DNA from: Bog-793 sp963761425
Lineage (GTDB): Bacteria > Actinomycetota > Acidimicrobiia > Acidimicrobiales > Bog-793
NCBI GenBank assembly: GCA_963761425.1
Contig: CAVXGQ010000005.1
Coordinates: forward strand, 434,001-498,000
Direction of reading: 5' to 3'
DNA length: 64,000 nt
Made by a program: the position numbers and the translations under genes. Positions 34,298-42,022 of this stretch are shown here, in pieces. Position 1 is the first letter of the stretch, and the number at the start of each line of letters is the position of its first letter. The notes under the pieces were generated by a model. It was not told the DNA's origin, ran no database searches, and saw only the letters and a list, made by a program, of their open reading frames with translations.

Positions 34298-35661
34298 GCG
34301 AGCCGGATCTCAGTCGTCGCCGGCGGGTGCACATCGTCGGGCTGGGCGGGGCCGGGATGAGCGCCATCGCCACGGTGCTCGTCGCCATGGGCCATGAGGT
34401 GAGCGGCAGCGATCTCAAAGACAGCGTGGCGCTGGAGCGGCTGCGGGCCCTCGGCGTCCAGGTGGCCATCGGGCACGACGAGGCGAACCTCGATGCGGCG
34501 GAGTTCGTGGCGACCTCGAGTGCGGTTCCCGGGGGGAACGTCGAGGTGGTCGGGGCGCGCCGGGGCGGGATTCCGGTGCATCGGCGCGCCGAGCTGCTCA
34601 GCGCGATCAGCCGGCTACGAAGGACGATTGCCGTGTCCGGCACCCACGGGAAGACGACGACGAGCTCGATGCTGGCGCTGATCCTGGTCGAAGCCGGCCT
34701 GTCGCCGTCGTTCATCATCGGCGGGGAGATCAACGAGATCGGCTCGGGGGCGGTCTGGGACGACGGCGAGTGGCTGGTCGTCGAGGCCGACGAGAGCGAC
34801 GGGACCTTCCTCGAGCTGCGCCGCGAGATTGCCGTGGTGACGAGCATCGAGCCCGATCATCTCGAACATTACGGGTCCTTCGAGAGTCTGAAGTCCGCCT
34901 TCGGGCGCTTCCTCGCCGCGGCGTCGGTCGCCGTCGTCTGCCGCGATTACCCGACCGCCGCCGCGCTCGCCCCTCCCGGCGCCACGACCTACGGCTTCGC
35001 CGACGGGGCGACCTGGCAGTTGACGGAGTTCTCCGGCGGTCGCTCGGACGTGCGCTTCGTGCTGCGCGCCAACACCGGAGCCGTGACGGATCTCTCCCTG
35101 CCGGTCCCGGGGCGTCACAACGCCCTCAACGCCGCCGGAGCGGTGGTGGCCGCCGTGGCGGTGGGGGCCGACCTCGAGGCGGCCCGGCGGGCGCTCGCGC
35201 GCTTCGGGGGTGTGGCGCGTCGCTTCGAGTTCCGCGGCGAGGCGAACGGCGCCACCTTGGTGGACGACTACGCCCACCTGCCCGGCGAGGTCGAGGCCGC
35301 GCTGGCGACAGCGCGGCGCGGCGGCTGGCGCCGTGTCGTCTGCGTCTTTCAACCGCACCGCTACTCGCGCATCGCGGCGCTGGCTGGCGATTTCGCCGAC
35401 TCGTTCACCAAAGCCGACGAGGTCATCGTCACCGACGTCTACGGCGCGGGGGAAACGCCCCGCCCCGGGGTGAGCGGGAAGCTCGTCGTTGACGCGATCC
35501 TCTCGGCGCACCCCGAGGCCGCGGTCACCTACCTTCCCCATCGGGCGGACCTGGTGGGGTACCTGCGCCGGACACTGGGTCCCGGCGACTGCTGCCTCAC
35601 GCTCGGCGCCGGCGACCTGACCAGTCTCGCCGCCGATCTGTTGCGAAACCCCGAGGGCTAG
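34294..35661 (+). CDS. murC: UDP-MurNAc:L-alanine ligase
   Basis: 455 residues, GTG start overlapping murG. Conserved motifs: HIVGLGGAGMSAIA, GHDEANLD, SGTHGKTTTSSML (P-loop, about 112), VEADESDGTFL, SIEPDHLEHYG, VVDDYAH-type VDDYAHLPGEVEAAL and FQPHRYSRI. It adds the first amino acid of the stem peptide. Confidence 0.95.
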   Translation: MSEPDLSRRRRVHIVGLGGAGMSAIATVLVAMGHEVSGSDLKDSVALERLRALGVQVAIGHDEANLDAAEFVATSSAVPGGNVEVVGARRGGIPVHRRAELLSAISRLRRTIAVSGTHGKTTTSSMLALILVEAGLSPSFIIGGEINEIGSGAVWDDGEWLVVEADESDGTFLELRREIAVVTSIEPDHLEHYGSFESLKSAFGRFLAAASVAVVCRDYPTAAALAPPGATTYGFADGATWQLTEFSGGRSDVRFVLRANTGAVTDLSLPVPGRHNALNAAGAVVAAVAVGADLEAARRALARFGGVARRFEFRGEANGATLVDDYAHLPGEVEAALATARRGGWRRVVCVFQPHRYSRIAALAGDFADSFTKADEVIVTDVYGAGETPRPGVSGKLVVDAILSAHPEAAVTYLPHRADLVGYLRRTLGPGDCCLTLGAGDLTSLAADLLRNPEG

Positions 35662-35680
35662 ACCGAGGGCGGCGGGATCG

Positions 35681-36610
35681 GTGACCGAACCTTTGGCTGG
35701 GCGGCAGGAGGCGGTGGAGCTGGCCGCGGCGCGACTCGGAGGGCTCGCGGCGCGCGACGCCCCCCTCGGGGCCCGCACCACCTATCGCCTCGGCGGGCCG
35801 GCAGCCTTGCTCGCGGTGGTGAACGACGCGGCCGACCTCGACCGGGTCGTCGACGCCGTCGCCGAGAGTGGCATCGAGCTCCTCATCGTCGGTCGGGGGT
35901 CGAATCTGCTGGTCGCCGAGGCGGGGTTTCCGGGACTGTGCGTCGTACTCGGTCGCGGCTACGAAACCGTCGTCATCGGTCATGACCGCACCGTGGAGGC
36001 GGGGGGTGCCTTCGCCTATCCGGCACTGGCCCGGGCGACGGCCGAGGCGGGGCTGTCCGGGATGGAGTGGGCGGTCGGCATCCCGGGGTCGGTCGGGGGC
36101 GGCGTCCGCATGAACGCCGGCGGCCACGGGGCCCAGACCGCCGACCGTCTGGTCGAGGCCCGTCTCGTCGATCTGCGGACGGGAGCCGCACGCACCGTCC
36201 CCCCGGGTGCTCTCGCGCTTTCCTACCGGCACTCCGGGGTGACCCCGGACGAGGTGGTGGTCTCGGCGAGCTTCGCCCTGGAGGGCGGCGACCGTGCCTC
36301 GTCGATGGCGGCGATCGCCGAGATCGTCGCCTGGCGGCGGGAGAACCAACCCGGAGGGCGGAACGCCGGGTCGATCTTCCAGAACCCCCCGGGCGACTCG
36401 GCGGGACGGCTGATCGAACAGGCGGGTTTGAAAGACCGTCGCGTCGGTCGAGCCCGGGTGTCGGCGCGCCATGCGAACTTCATCCAGGCGGACCCGGGCG
36501 CCACGGCCGACGAGGTCTATGCGTTGATCGGTGAGGTGCGTCGGCTGGTCGCCGAACGGTGTGGTGTCGAGTTGGCCACTGAGATCTGCTTGGTCGGTTT
36601 CCAGTCGTGA
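35681..36610 (+). CDS. murB: UDP-N-acetylenolpyruvoylglucosamine reductase
   Basis: 309 residues. FAD-binding motifs: TTYRLGGPAALLA, VGRGSNLLVAE (about 67-77), the GMEWAVGIPGSVGGGVRMNAGGHG signature (about 125-148), the catalytic Ser region NAGSIFQNP and C-terminal Glu in VELATEICLVG. It reduces UDP-GlcNAc-enolpyruvate to UDP-MurNAc with NADPH. It starts 19 bases after murC and overlaps ftsQ. Confidence 0.95.
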   Translation: MTEPLAGRQEAVELAAARLGGLAARDAPLGARTTYRLGGPAALLAVVNDAADLDRVVDAVAESGIELLIVGRGSNLLVAEAGFPGLCVVLGRGYETVVIGHDRTVEAGGAFAYPALARATAEAGLSGMEWAVGIPGSVGGGVRMNAGGHGAQTADRLVEARLVDLRTGAARTVPPGALALSYRHSGVTPDEVVVSASFALEGGDRASSMAAIAEIVAWRRENQPGGRNAGSIFQNPPGDSAGRLIEQAGLKDRRVGRARVSARHANFIQADPGATADEVYALIGEVRRLVAERCGVELATEICLVGFQS

Positions 36611-37440
36611 GGGCCGCGCCACCTCCGCCGGCGGGTCCGAACCGGCGGCCGGTCGGCAAGGCCGGCCGTCGTGGTGAGGGGGCCGGTTCGGCGCGGGCCG
36701 ACGAGCGCATGATGGCGCGGCGTCGCGTCGTGACGCGGCAAGCGGGTCGCCGACGGCTGCGGATCGTCGTAATCGCCGCCTGTCTCGCACTGCTGGCCGC
36801 GGGCTTGTTCGGGCTGGCGCATTCGCCGCTCATCTCGGCGCGCTCGGTGACGATCACCGGGGCGGAGCACACCACGCGGGCCGAGATCCTGGCGGTGAGC
36901 GGGCTGGGTCACGATCCGCCCCTCGTCGACATCAATTCTCTGGCCGCCGCCCACGCCATCGAGCGGCTGCCCTGGATCAAGACCGCCTCGGTGCGCGTGT
37001 CGTTCCCCTCCAGTGTGCGGGTCCTCGTCACCGAACGAAGGCCGGTTGCGGTGGTGCCGCTCCGTTCGGGGGGCGTGGCGCTGGTCGACGTGACCGGTCG
37101 CGTGCTCGCCGACTCATCTAGACGGCCGACCGGGATGATCTCGCTCCGGGGTTTGGCCGGGCTGCCCGGGCCGGGGGGCGTGGTCCGGGGTGCCGACGGC
37201 CTCCTTTCCACGGCCGCGGCGCTGCCGGCGGACCTGGTGTCCCGGATCGCGGCGCTCCGGCTGCAACCCGGCCTCGGGATCGTCGCCGACCTGCACCTGG
37301 GCCCCCGGGTGATCCTGGGATCGACGGCCGACCTGTCAGCAAAACTCGTCGCTCTTGCGACGATCGTTTCCGAGGTTTCCCTGAAAGGTATGGCCACCAT
37401 CGACCTGCGAGCACCGTCTGATCCGGTCTTGACCCCATGA
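36607..37440 (+). CDS. ftsQ: Cell division protein FtsQ
   Basis: 277 residues, GTG start overlapping murB. A basic N-terminal tail (about 1-50) precedes one membrane helix (VVIAACLALLAAGLFGLA). The POTRA domain follows (SARSVTITGAEHTTRAEILAVSGL...LVDINSLAAAHAIERLPWIKTASVRVSFPSSV), then the beta domain (ERRPVAVVPL). It recruits FtsL and FtsI to the septum. Confidence 0.9.
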   Translation: MRAAPPPPAGPNRRPVGKAGRRGEGAGSARADERMMARRRVVTRQAGRRRLRIVVIAACLALLAAGLFGLAHSPLISARSVTITGAEHTTRAEILAVSGLGHDPPLVDINSLAAAHAIERLPWIKTASVRVSFPSSVRVLVTERRPVAVVPLRSGGVALVDVTGRVLADSSRRPTGMISLRGLAGLPGPGGVVRGADGLLSTAAALPADLVSRIAALRLQPGLGIVADLHLGPRVILGSTADLSAKLVALATIVSEVSLKGMATIDLRAPSDPVLTP

Positions 37441-37596
37441 GGCGTCAGTCCTATGGTCGGCCTGGCTCTCGCAGGCCTGAGACGCTCCAGCCGTCTGCTG
37501 TGGAGTCTGGAGGTGGTCGACTGGGGGCGGCGACGACCAACCGGTCGTCGAGGAATTGGTTGGGGGACCACAGACGGCGGGACTCGGGACCTCTGG

Positions 37597-37629
37597 GTCG
37601 TCGCCGGGGGTAGCACCTCCGGCGACGAC
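37597..37629 (+). promoter_or_regulatory. 11-bp hairpin in the ftsZ leader
   Basis: GTCGTCGCCGG (37597-37607) is the exact complement of CCGGCGACGAC (37619-37629), with an 11-nt loop. It lies 29 bases before the ftsZ start and just ahead of the GGAGGAAGG ribosome site, in a 218-bp gap that probably carries a dedicated ftsZ promoter. No U tract follows. It may stabilise or regulate the ftsZ message. Confidence 0.5.
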
Positions 37630-37658
37630 GTGGTTCTTGGAGGAAGGCAGCGTCACAG

Positions 37659-38780
37659 ATGTCCGAGGCATCGCAGACCTTCATCGCCGTCATCAAGGTG
37701 GTGGGCATTGGCGGGGGCGGCGTCAACGCGGTCAACCGCATGATCGACTCGGAACTGCGCGGCGTGGAGTTCGTCGCCGTCAACACCGACGCTCAGGCGT
37801 TGCTCCTCAGTGAGGCCGATCTGAAGCTCGACATCGGCCGTCAGCTGACCCGCGGCCTTGGGGCGGGGAGCGATCCGGAGATCGGCCGGGCCGCGGCGCT
37901 CGACCACACCGAGGAGATCGGCGAGGTCCTGAAGGGCGCCGACATGGTGTTCATCGCGGCGGGCGAAGGAGGCGGCACCGGCACCGGGGGGGCGCCGGTC
38001 ATCGCCGAGGTGGCCCGCGACCTTGGCGCGCTGACCGTGGCCATCGTCACCAAGCCGTTCGCCTTCGAGGGGCGCCGACGGGCGTTGCAGGCCGAGCAGG
38101 GCATCGAGCGGCTGCGCGAACAGGTCGACACCTTGATCGTCATCCCCAACGAAAGACTGCTCACCTTGGCGGACTCCAGCACGACCATGGTGGAAGCCTT
38201 CAAGATGGCGGACAACATCTTGCTGCAGGGCGTGAAGGGCATCACCGATCTCATCAACATGCCCGGGTTGATCAACACCGACTTCGCCGACGTCCGGACC
38301 ATCATGCACGACGCCGGCTCGGCGATCATGGGCGTCGGTATCGCCTCCGGCGAGGGTCGGGCGCTCACTGCGGCCCACCACGCCATCACCAGCCCGTTGC
38401 TGTCGTCGGGCTCGATCGACGGGGCCCGTGGGATCGTCCTCAACATCGCCGGTGGGAGCAACCTCGGATTGTTCGAGGTGAACGAGGCCGCCGAGGCGAT
38501 CCACGCCATCGCCCATCCCGACGCCAACATCATCTTCGGCAGCGCCATCGACGACGAGCTGGGCGATTCGGTGCGGGTGACGGTGATCGCCGCCGGTTTC
38601 GACACCTTCGAAGACGGCGCCTGGGGTGCGGCCGAACGCGACCTGGATCAGGGCTTCGGCTACGGCGCCCGGTCGACGCGGCACCCGGAGGGCTACGGCC
38701 AGCCGGACACCTTCGCCGTCGACGACCAAGACCTCGATCTCGGCGACGACGAGTTCGACGTCCCGTCGTTCCTCCGCTGA
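37659..38780 (+). CDS. ftsZ: Cell division GTPase FtsZ
   Basis: 373 residues. Tubulin-fold: VVGIGGGGVNAVNRMI, the GTP signature GEGGGTGTGGAPVIAE (about 107-122), NTDFADVRTIM (T7 loop) and IIFGSAIDDEL. The acidic linker ends in the conserved peptide DVPSFLR, which binds SepF and FtsZ partners. It forms the Z ring. A clear GGAGG precedes the ATG at 37659. Confidence 0.97.
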   Translation: MSEASQTFIAVIKVVGIGGGGVNAVNRMIDSELRGVEFVAVNTDAQALLLSEADLKLDIGRQLTRGLGAGSDPEIGRAAALDHTEEIGEVLKGADMVFIAAGEGGGTGTGGAPVIAEVARDLGALTVAIVTKPFAFEGRRRALQAEQGIERLREQVDTLIVIPNERLLTLADSSTTMVEAFKMADNILLQGVKGITDLINMPGLINTDFADVRTIMHDAGSAIMGVGIASGEGRALTAAHHAITSPLLSSGSIDGARGIVLNIAGGSNLGLFEVNEAAEAIHAIAHPDANIIFGSAIDDELGDSVRVTVIAAGFDTFEDGAWGAAERDLDQGFGYGARSTRHPEGYGQPDTFAVDDQDLDLGDDEFDVPSFLR

Positions 38781-38822
38781 GGAGCCGACTCGCCGGCGCG
38801 CCAGCGACTGACCGGTGGTGCG

Positions 38823-39464
38823 GTGGTCGTGACCTCGTCGCGCCTCGACGGCGACGCCCGGCCGGCGAGCCTGTCCGGAACCGGCGAGGCGCTGCAAGCG
38901 ACCCTCGTCGACCTTCCCTGGACCTTCGTCCGCCAGGTGCACGGGGCGCGGGTCATCGAGGTCGACGGACCCCCCGGGGCGATGGAGGAGGCCGACGCCA
39001 TGGTCACCACCTCGCCGGCCGCCGCGCTCGGGGTGCTCGGCGCCGACTGCGCCTTGATCGGCCTGGCCAGTCCGGAGCGCGTCGTCGGTGTCGCCCACGC
39101 CGGCTGGCGGGGACTCGCCGCCGGTGTGGTGGGAGCGGCGGCGGCGGCGATGCGCGTCCGCGGGGCGACCCGGATCGAGGCCGTGGTCTCGGCGTGCGTC
39201 CATGCCGAGTGCTATCCGTTCGCGGCGAGTGACCTGGCGCGGTTGGCCGCCCGGTTCGGTGGGGAGGTGATGGGCACCGCCGCGGATGGCTCGCGCGCCT
39301 TCGACCTTCCCGCCGCGGTGCGTTTCTGTCTGGCGGCCGCCGAGGTCGAGCTGGTGGGGGCGGTCGGCCCCTGTACGGCATGCTCGGGGCAGTACTTCAG
39401 CTACCGGGCCCGGCGGGACACGGCCCGGCACCTGCTGGGGGTGTGGCTGGAGCCGTCGGGGTGA
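38823..39464 (+). CDS. pgeF: Peptidoglycan editing factor PgeF / LACC1-type purine nucleoside enzyme
   Basis: 213 residues, GTG start. Zinc ligands: His in QVHGARV, Cys in GADCALIG, and His in VAHAGWRGLAAGV, plus GPCT near the C-terminus. The multicopper-oxidase-like name is historical; bacterial homologues cleave purine nucleosides or remove wrong amino acids from peptidoglycan precursors. The position downstream of ftsZ is typical for actinobacteria. Translationally coupled to yggS (GTGA). Confidence 0.85.
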   Translation: MVVTSSRLDGDARPASLSGTGEALQATLVDLPWTFVRQVHGARVIEVDGPPGAMEEADAMVTTSPAAALGVLGADCALIGLASPERVVGVAHAGWRGLAAGVVGAAAAAMRVRGATRIEAVVSACVHAECYPFAASDLARLAARFGGEVMGTAADGSRAFDLPAAVRFCLAAAEVELVGAVGPCTACSGQYFSYRARRDTARHLLGVWLEPSG

Positions 39465-40156
39465 AGCCCGGGACACCGACGGGGTTCGGTGACTTCGGCT
39501 CACGGCTCGTCGGGGTGCGGGGGCGCATCGTGGCCGCCGGCGGAGACCTCGGGCGGGTGAAGATCGTCGCGGTGACGAAGGGGCTCGACTACGCCGCCGC
39601 CGCGGCGGCGGTGGCGGCGGGTTGCCGGGATATCGGCGAGAACTACGCCGCAGAGCTGATCGAAAAGGCGGCGCGGTTGCGCGCCGAAGCGGCTGACACC
39701 GGGGTGCGCTGGCATCTCATCGGTGGCATCCAGCGGCGCAGCATCGGTCGTCTCGCGCCCTACGTGGGCCTCTACCAGACCGTCGACCGCCTTGAGGAAG
39801 GGGCCGTCATCGCCCGTCGTGCCCCGGGCGCCGCGGTGCTCGTCGAGGTCGACACCACGGGCCTGCCTGGCCGGGCGGGTGTGGCCGCCGGCGAGGTTCC
39901 CGGTCTCGTGGCGGGTCTCGTCGAACTCGGGCTCGACGTGCAAGGTCTCATGACCGTGGCGGCGCCCGGTGATCGGGCCGCGGCGCGACGGTCCTTTGCC
40001 GAGCTGTCTGGTCTCGTCACCCGTCTGGGTCTGCGCGAGGCGTCGATGGGGATGAGTGACGATTTCGAACTCGCGGTGGCCGAGGGTTCAACGATGGTGC
40101 GTCTGGGCCGGGCGCTTTTCGGTCCACGTCCGGCGCCCCAGGCGATGCGAGAATAG
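39461..40156 (+). CDS. yggS: PLP homeostasis protein YggS/PROSC
   Basis: 231 residues. The PLP lysine is in VAVTKGLDY (about residue 38), with GENYAAEL, WHLIGGIQRR and a C-terminal SMGMSDDFELAVAEGSTMVRLGRALFG phosphate-binding stretch. Monomeric TIM barrel that buffers pyridoxal phosphate; in this cluster it is a standard neighbour of sepF. Confidence 0.93.
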   Translation: MKPGTPTGFGDFGSRLVGVRGRIVAAGGDLGRVKIVAVTKGLDYAAAAAAVAAGCRDIGENYAAELIEKAARLRAEAADTGVRWHLIGGIQRRSIGRLAPYVGLYQTVDRLEEGAVIARRAPGAAVLVEVDTTGLPGRAGVAAGEVPGLVAGLVELGLDVQGLMTVAAPGDRAAARRSFAELSGLVTRLGLREASMGMSDDFELAVAEGSTMVRLGRALFGPRPAPQAMRE

Positions 40157-40177
40157 GCTCGGCCGGGGAGGAGATCG

Positions 40178-40708
40178 ATGTCGTCTTTCGTGAACAGAGC
40201 ACTGGCCTATCTCGGCCTGAAAGACATCGACGAGGAGGAGTTCTACTCCGAGGACGCCTTGGCCAGCGCGCCGGTCCCGCCGGAAAGGACCGTCTATCCG
40301 GAATCCGGAGGCGAGGAAGGTGACGGCCGGGGGTTTTCGGCGACGGTGCGGCCGATCGGCGCCGCCGACCCGCGGCAGGCCGGCGGGACAAGTTCGGGCA
40401 TCGTAAGGCCCATCGCCACCGGGCACACTCCGGCGAACCGGGTCCATGTGGTCGCGCCGGCACACTTCCGCGACGCCCAGGAGATCGGAGACCTCGTGAA
40501 GCAGGGGAGCCCGGTGATCGTCAACCTCCAGATGAGCGAGCGGGACCTGTCACGACGCATGATCGACTTCTGCTCCGGGCTCACGTATGCGCTCGACGGC
40601 CAGATGGAAAAGGTCGCCGATCAAGTGTTTTTGCTCGCGCCTTCCAATGTCGAGGTCTCGCCTGAGGAGCGGATGCGCCTTCAGCAACGCGGCCTGTACC
40701 GGCCCTAG
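40178..40708 (+). CDS. sepF: Cell division protein SepF
   Basis: 176 residues. The N-terminal amphipathic helix (SFVNRALAYLGL) binds membrane, followed by an acidic linker. The SepF core domain (about 88-165, VVAPAHFRDAQEIGDLVKQGSPVIVNLQMSERDLSRRMIDFCSGLTYALDG) binds the FtsZ tail. In actinobacteria, which lack FtsA, SepF is the main membrane anchor of the Z ring. Confidence 0.95.
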   Translation: MSSFVNRALAYLGLKDIDEEEFYSEDALASAPVPPERTVYPESGGEEGDGRGFSATVRPIGAADPRQAGGTSSGIVRPIATGHTPANRVHVVAPAHFRDAQEIGDLVKQGSPVIVNLQMSERDLSRRMIDFCSGLTYALDGQMEKVADQVFLLAPSNVEVSPEERMRLQQRGLYRP

Positions 40709-40747
40709 ATCTGCGGGCGCGGACGGTGATCGGGTGAGCGCGCCCCG

Positions 40748-41011
40748 TTGATCGTCCGCATCCTCGTCGACCTGCTCCAGGCGTACATCGTCGTGCTGTT
40801 CGTCCGGATCATCCTCACCTGGTTCCCGACCAGCCCTTGGTCGTCGCTCGGTCGTTTCGAGCGCGCCCTCGGGCGGGTGACGGACCCGGTCCTCGTGCCG
40901 TTCCGCCGTCTGCTTCCCCCGCTGCGGGTGGGTGGGGGAGCGCTCGACCTCTCGCCGATCGTGCTGCTGGTGGCGCTGGAGGTGCTGATCGCACTGCTGC
41001 GCAGCCGCTGA
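40748..41011 (+). CDS. yggT: YggT-family membrane protein
   Basis: 87 residues with two membrane helices (VDLLQAYIVVLFVRIILTWF and the LSPIVLLVALEVLIALL end) joined by a polar segment with DPVLVPFRRLLPPL, the YggT signature. TTG 40748 is the only in-frame start after an upstream stop at 40727. The function is unclear, probably osmotic or division-related; position between sepF and divIVA is conserved. Confidence 0.88.
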   Translation: MIVRILVDLLQAYIVVLFVRIILTWFPTSPWSSLGRFERALGRVTDPVLVPFRRLLPPLRVGGGALDLSPIVLLVALEVLIALLRSR

Positions 41012-41095
41012 ACCGCCCGCGGTGGCGCCGTTCTCGGCACCTTGGTGGTTCGCGGTATCCACCAGCTGGGTTTATTCGCCGCATAGCATCGAGAC

Positions 41096-42007
41096 ATGGA
41101 AATTTCCGGACGAGTCCTGCGCGAGGTCGAGTTCCGTGACCGGCTGCGCGGCTACGACACCGACGAAGTTGACGAGTTCCTCGAGAAGATCGCGGTAGCG
41201 GTCGACGAGCTGATCGCGGAGCTGGCGGCAGCGCGCGAGAAGTTGGCGCATCACCCCGATCCCTCCGTCGACGACGAAAGCCTGCGGCGCACTTTGGTGC
41301 TGGCCCAGCGGACCGCTGACCTCGCGGTGCGCGAGGCCCGGGAAGAAGCCGCCGCCCTCGTCGAGGACGCCCGGCTCGAGGCGGGCGCGAGGACTGCCGA
41401 GGCCCGGGAAGAAGCCGGTCGCCTGCGGGAGGAGGCCGAACAGGAGGCGCACGCCAGCATCGTCGCGCTCGAGGAGCGACGGGCCGCGTTGGAGCGAGAG
41501 ATCGAGGAGCTGGGTCGGTTCGTCTCGGCCGAGCAGGCTCGGCTCACCGCCGCGCTGGAGAGCCTCAGCGGGACACCCGGTGGGGACCGCGGGTCGTCGA
41601 GCGAGGCGACGAGCCCGGTGGAGGACCCGGACGAGACGGCGGCACCGGAGATCCGAGCCGAGGAGGCCGAGGAAGAGGGCGGGCCCGAAGTCGAGACGCC
41701 AGCGGTGTCGCGGCCGCGGGCCGCGGAACGTCCCCGGTACCGGAACCGTGCCGCCCGGCCCGAGGTCGCCGACGTCGAAGACGACCTCGAGGACGAGGCC
41801 GAACCGGCCGGCGGTGGTCGTTCCCGGCCGACGGACGAACCCACCTTGCGGGCGGTCGATTTGACCAACGACGGCGATCCGGACGAGGAGCTGTGGCAGC
41901 GGTGGGCGCGGGGGGCGGATCTCGACGCGGTGCCCAAGAACCGAGGCCAGGCGATCCGTTCCACGCCGCGCCGGACCGAGCACCGTGGTGGTGGTTGGTC
42001 GGCTTGA
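41096..42007 (+). CDS. divIVA: DivIVA/Wag31-like polar scaffold
   Basis: 303 residues. The N-terminal DivIVA motif (GRVLREVEFRDRLRGYDTDEVDEFLEKIAVAV) is followed by a coiled coil to about 160 with two similar AREEAAALVEDARLEAG and AREEAGRLREEAEQEA repeats. A disordered acidic/Pro-rich tail follows. Wag31 directs tip growth in mycobacteria. Only 15 bases separate it from the convergent ileS end. Confidence 0.88.
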   Translation: MEISGRVLREVEFRDRLRGYDTDEVDEFLEKIAVAVDELIAELAAAREKLAHHPDPSVDDESLRRTLVLAQRTADLAVREAREEAAALVEDARLEAGARTAEAREEAGRLREEAEQEAHASIVALEERRAALEREIEELGRFVSAEQARLTAALESLSGTPGGDRGSSSEATSPVEDPDETAAPEIRAEEAEEEGGPEVETPAVSRPRAAERPRYRNRAARPEVADVEDDLEDEAEPAGGGRSRPTDEPTLRAVDLTNDGDPDEELWQRWARGADLDAVPKNRGQAIRSTPRRTEHRGGGWSA

Positions 42008-42022
42008 CCGAGCGCCGGTCCG

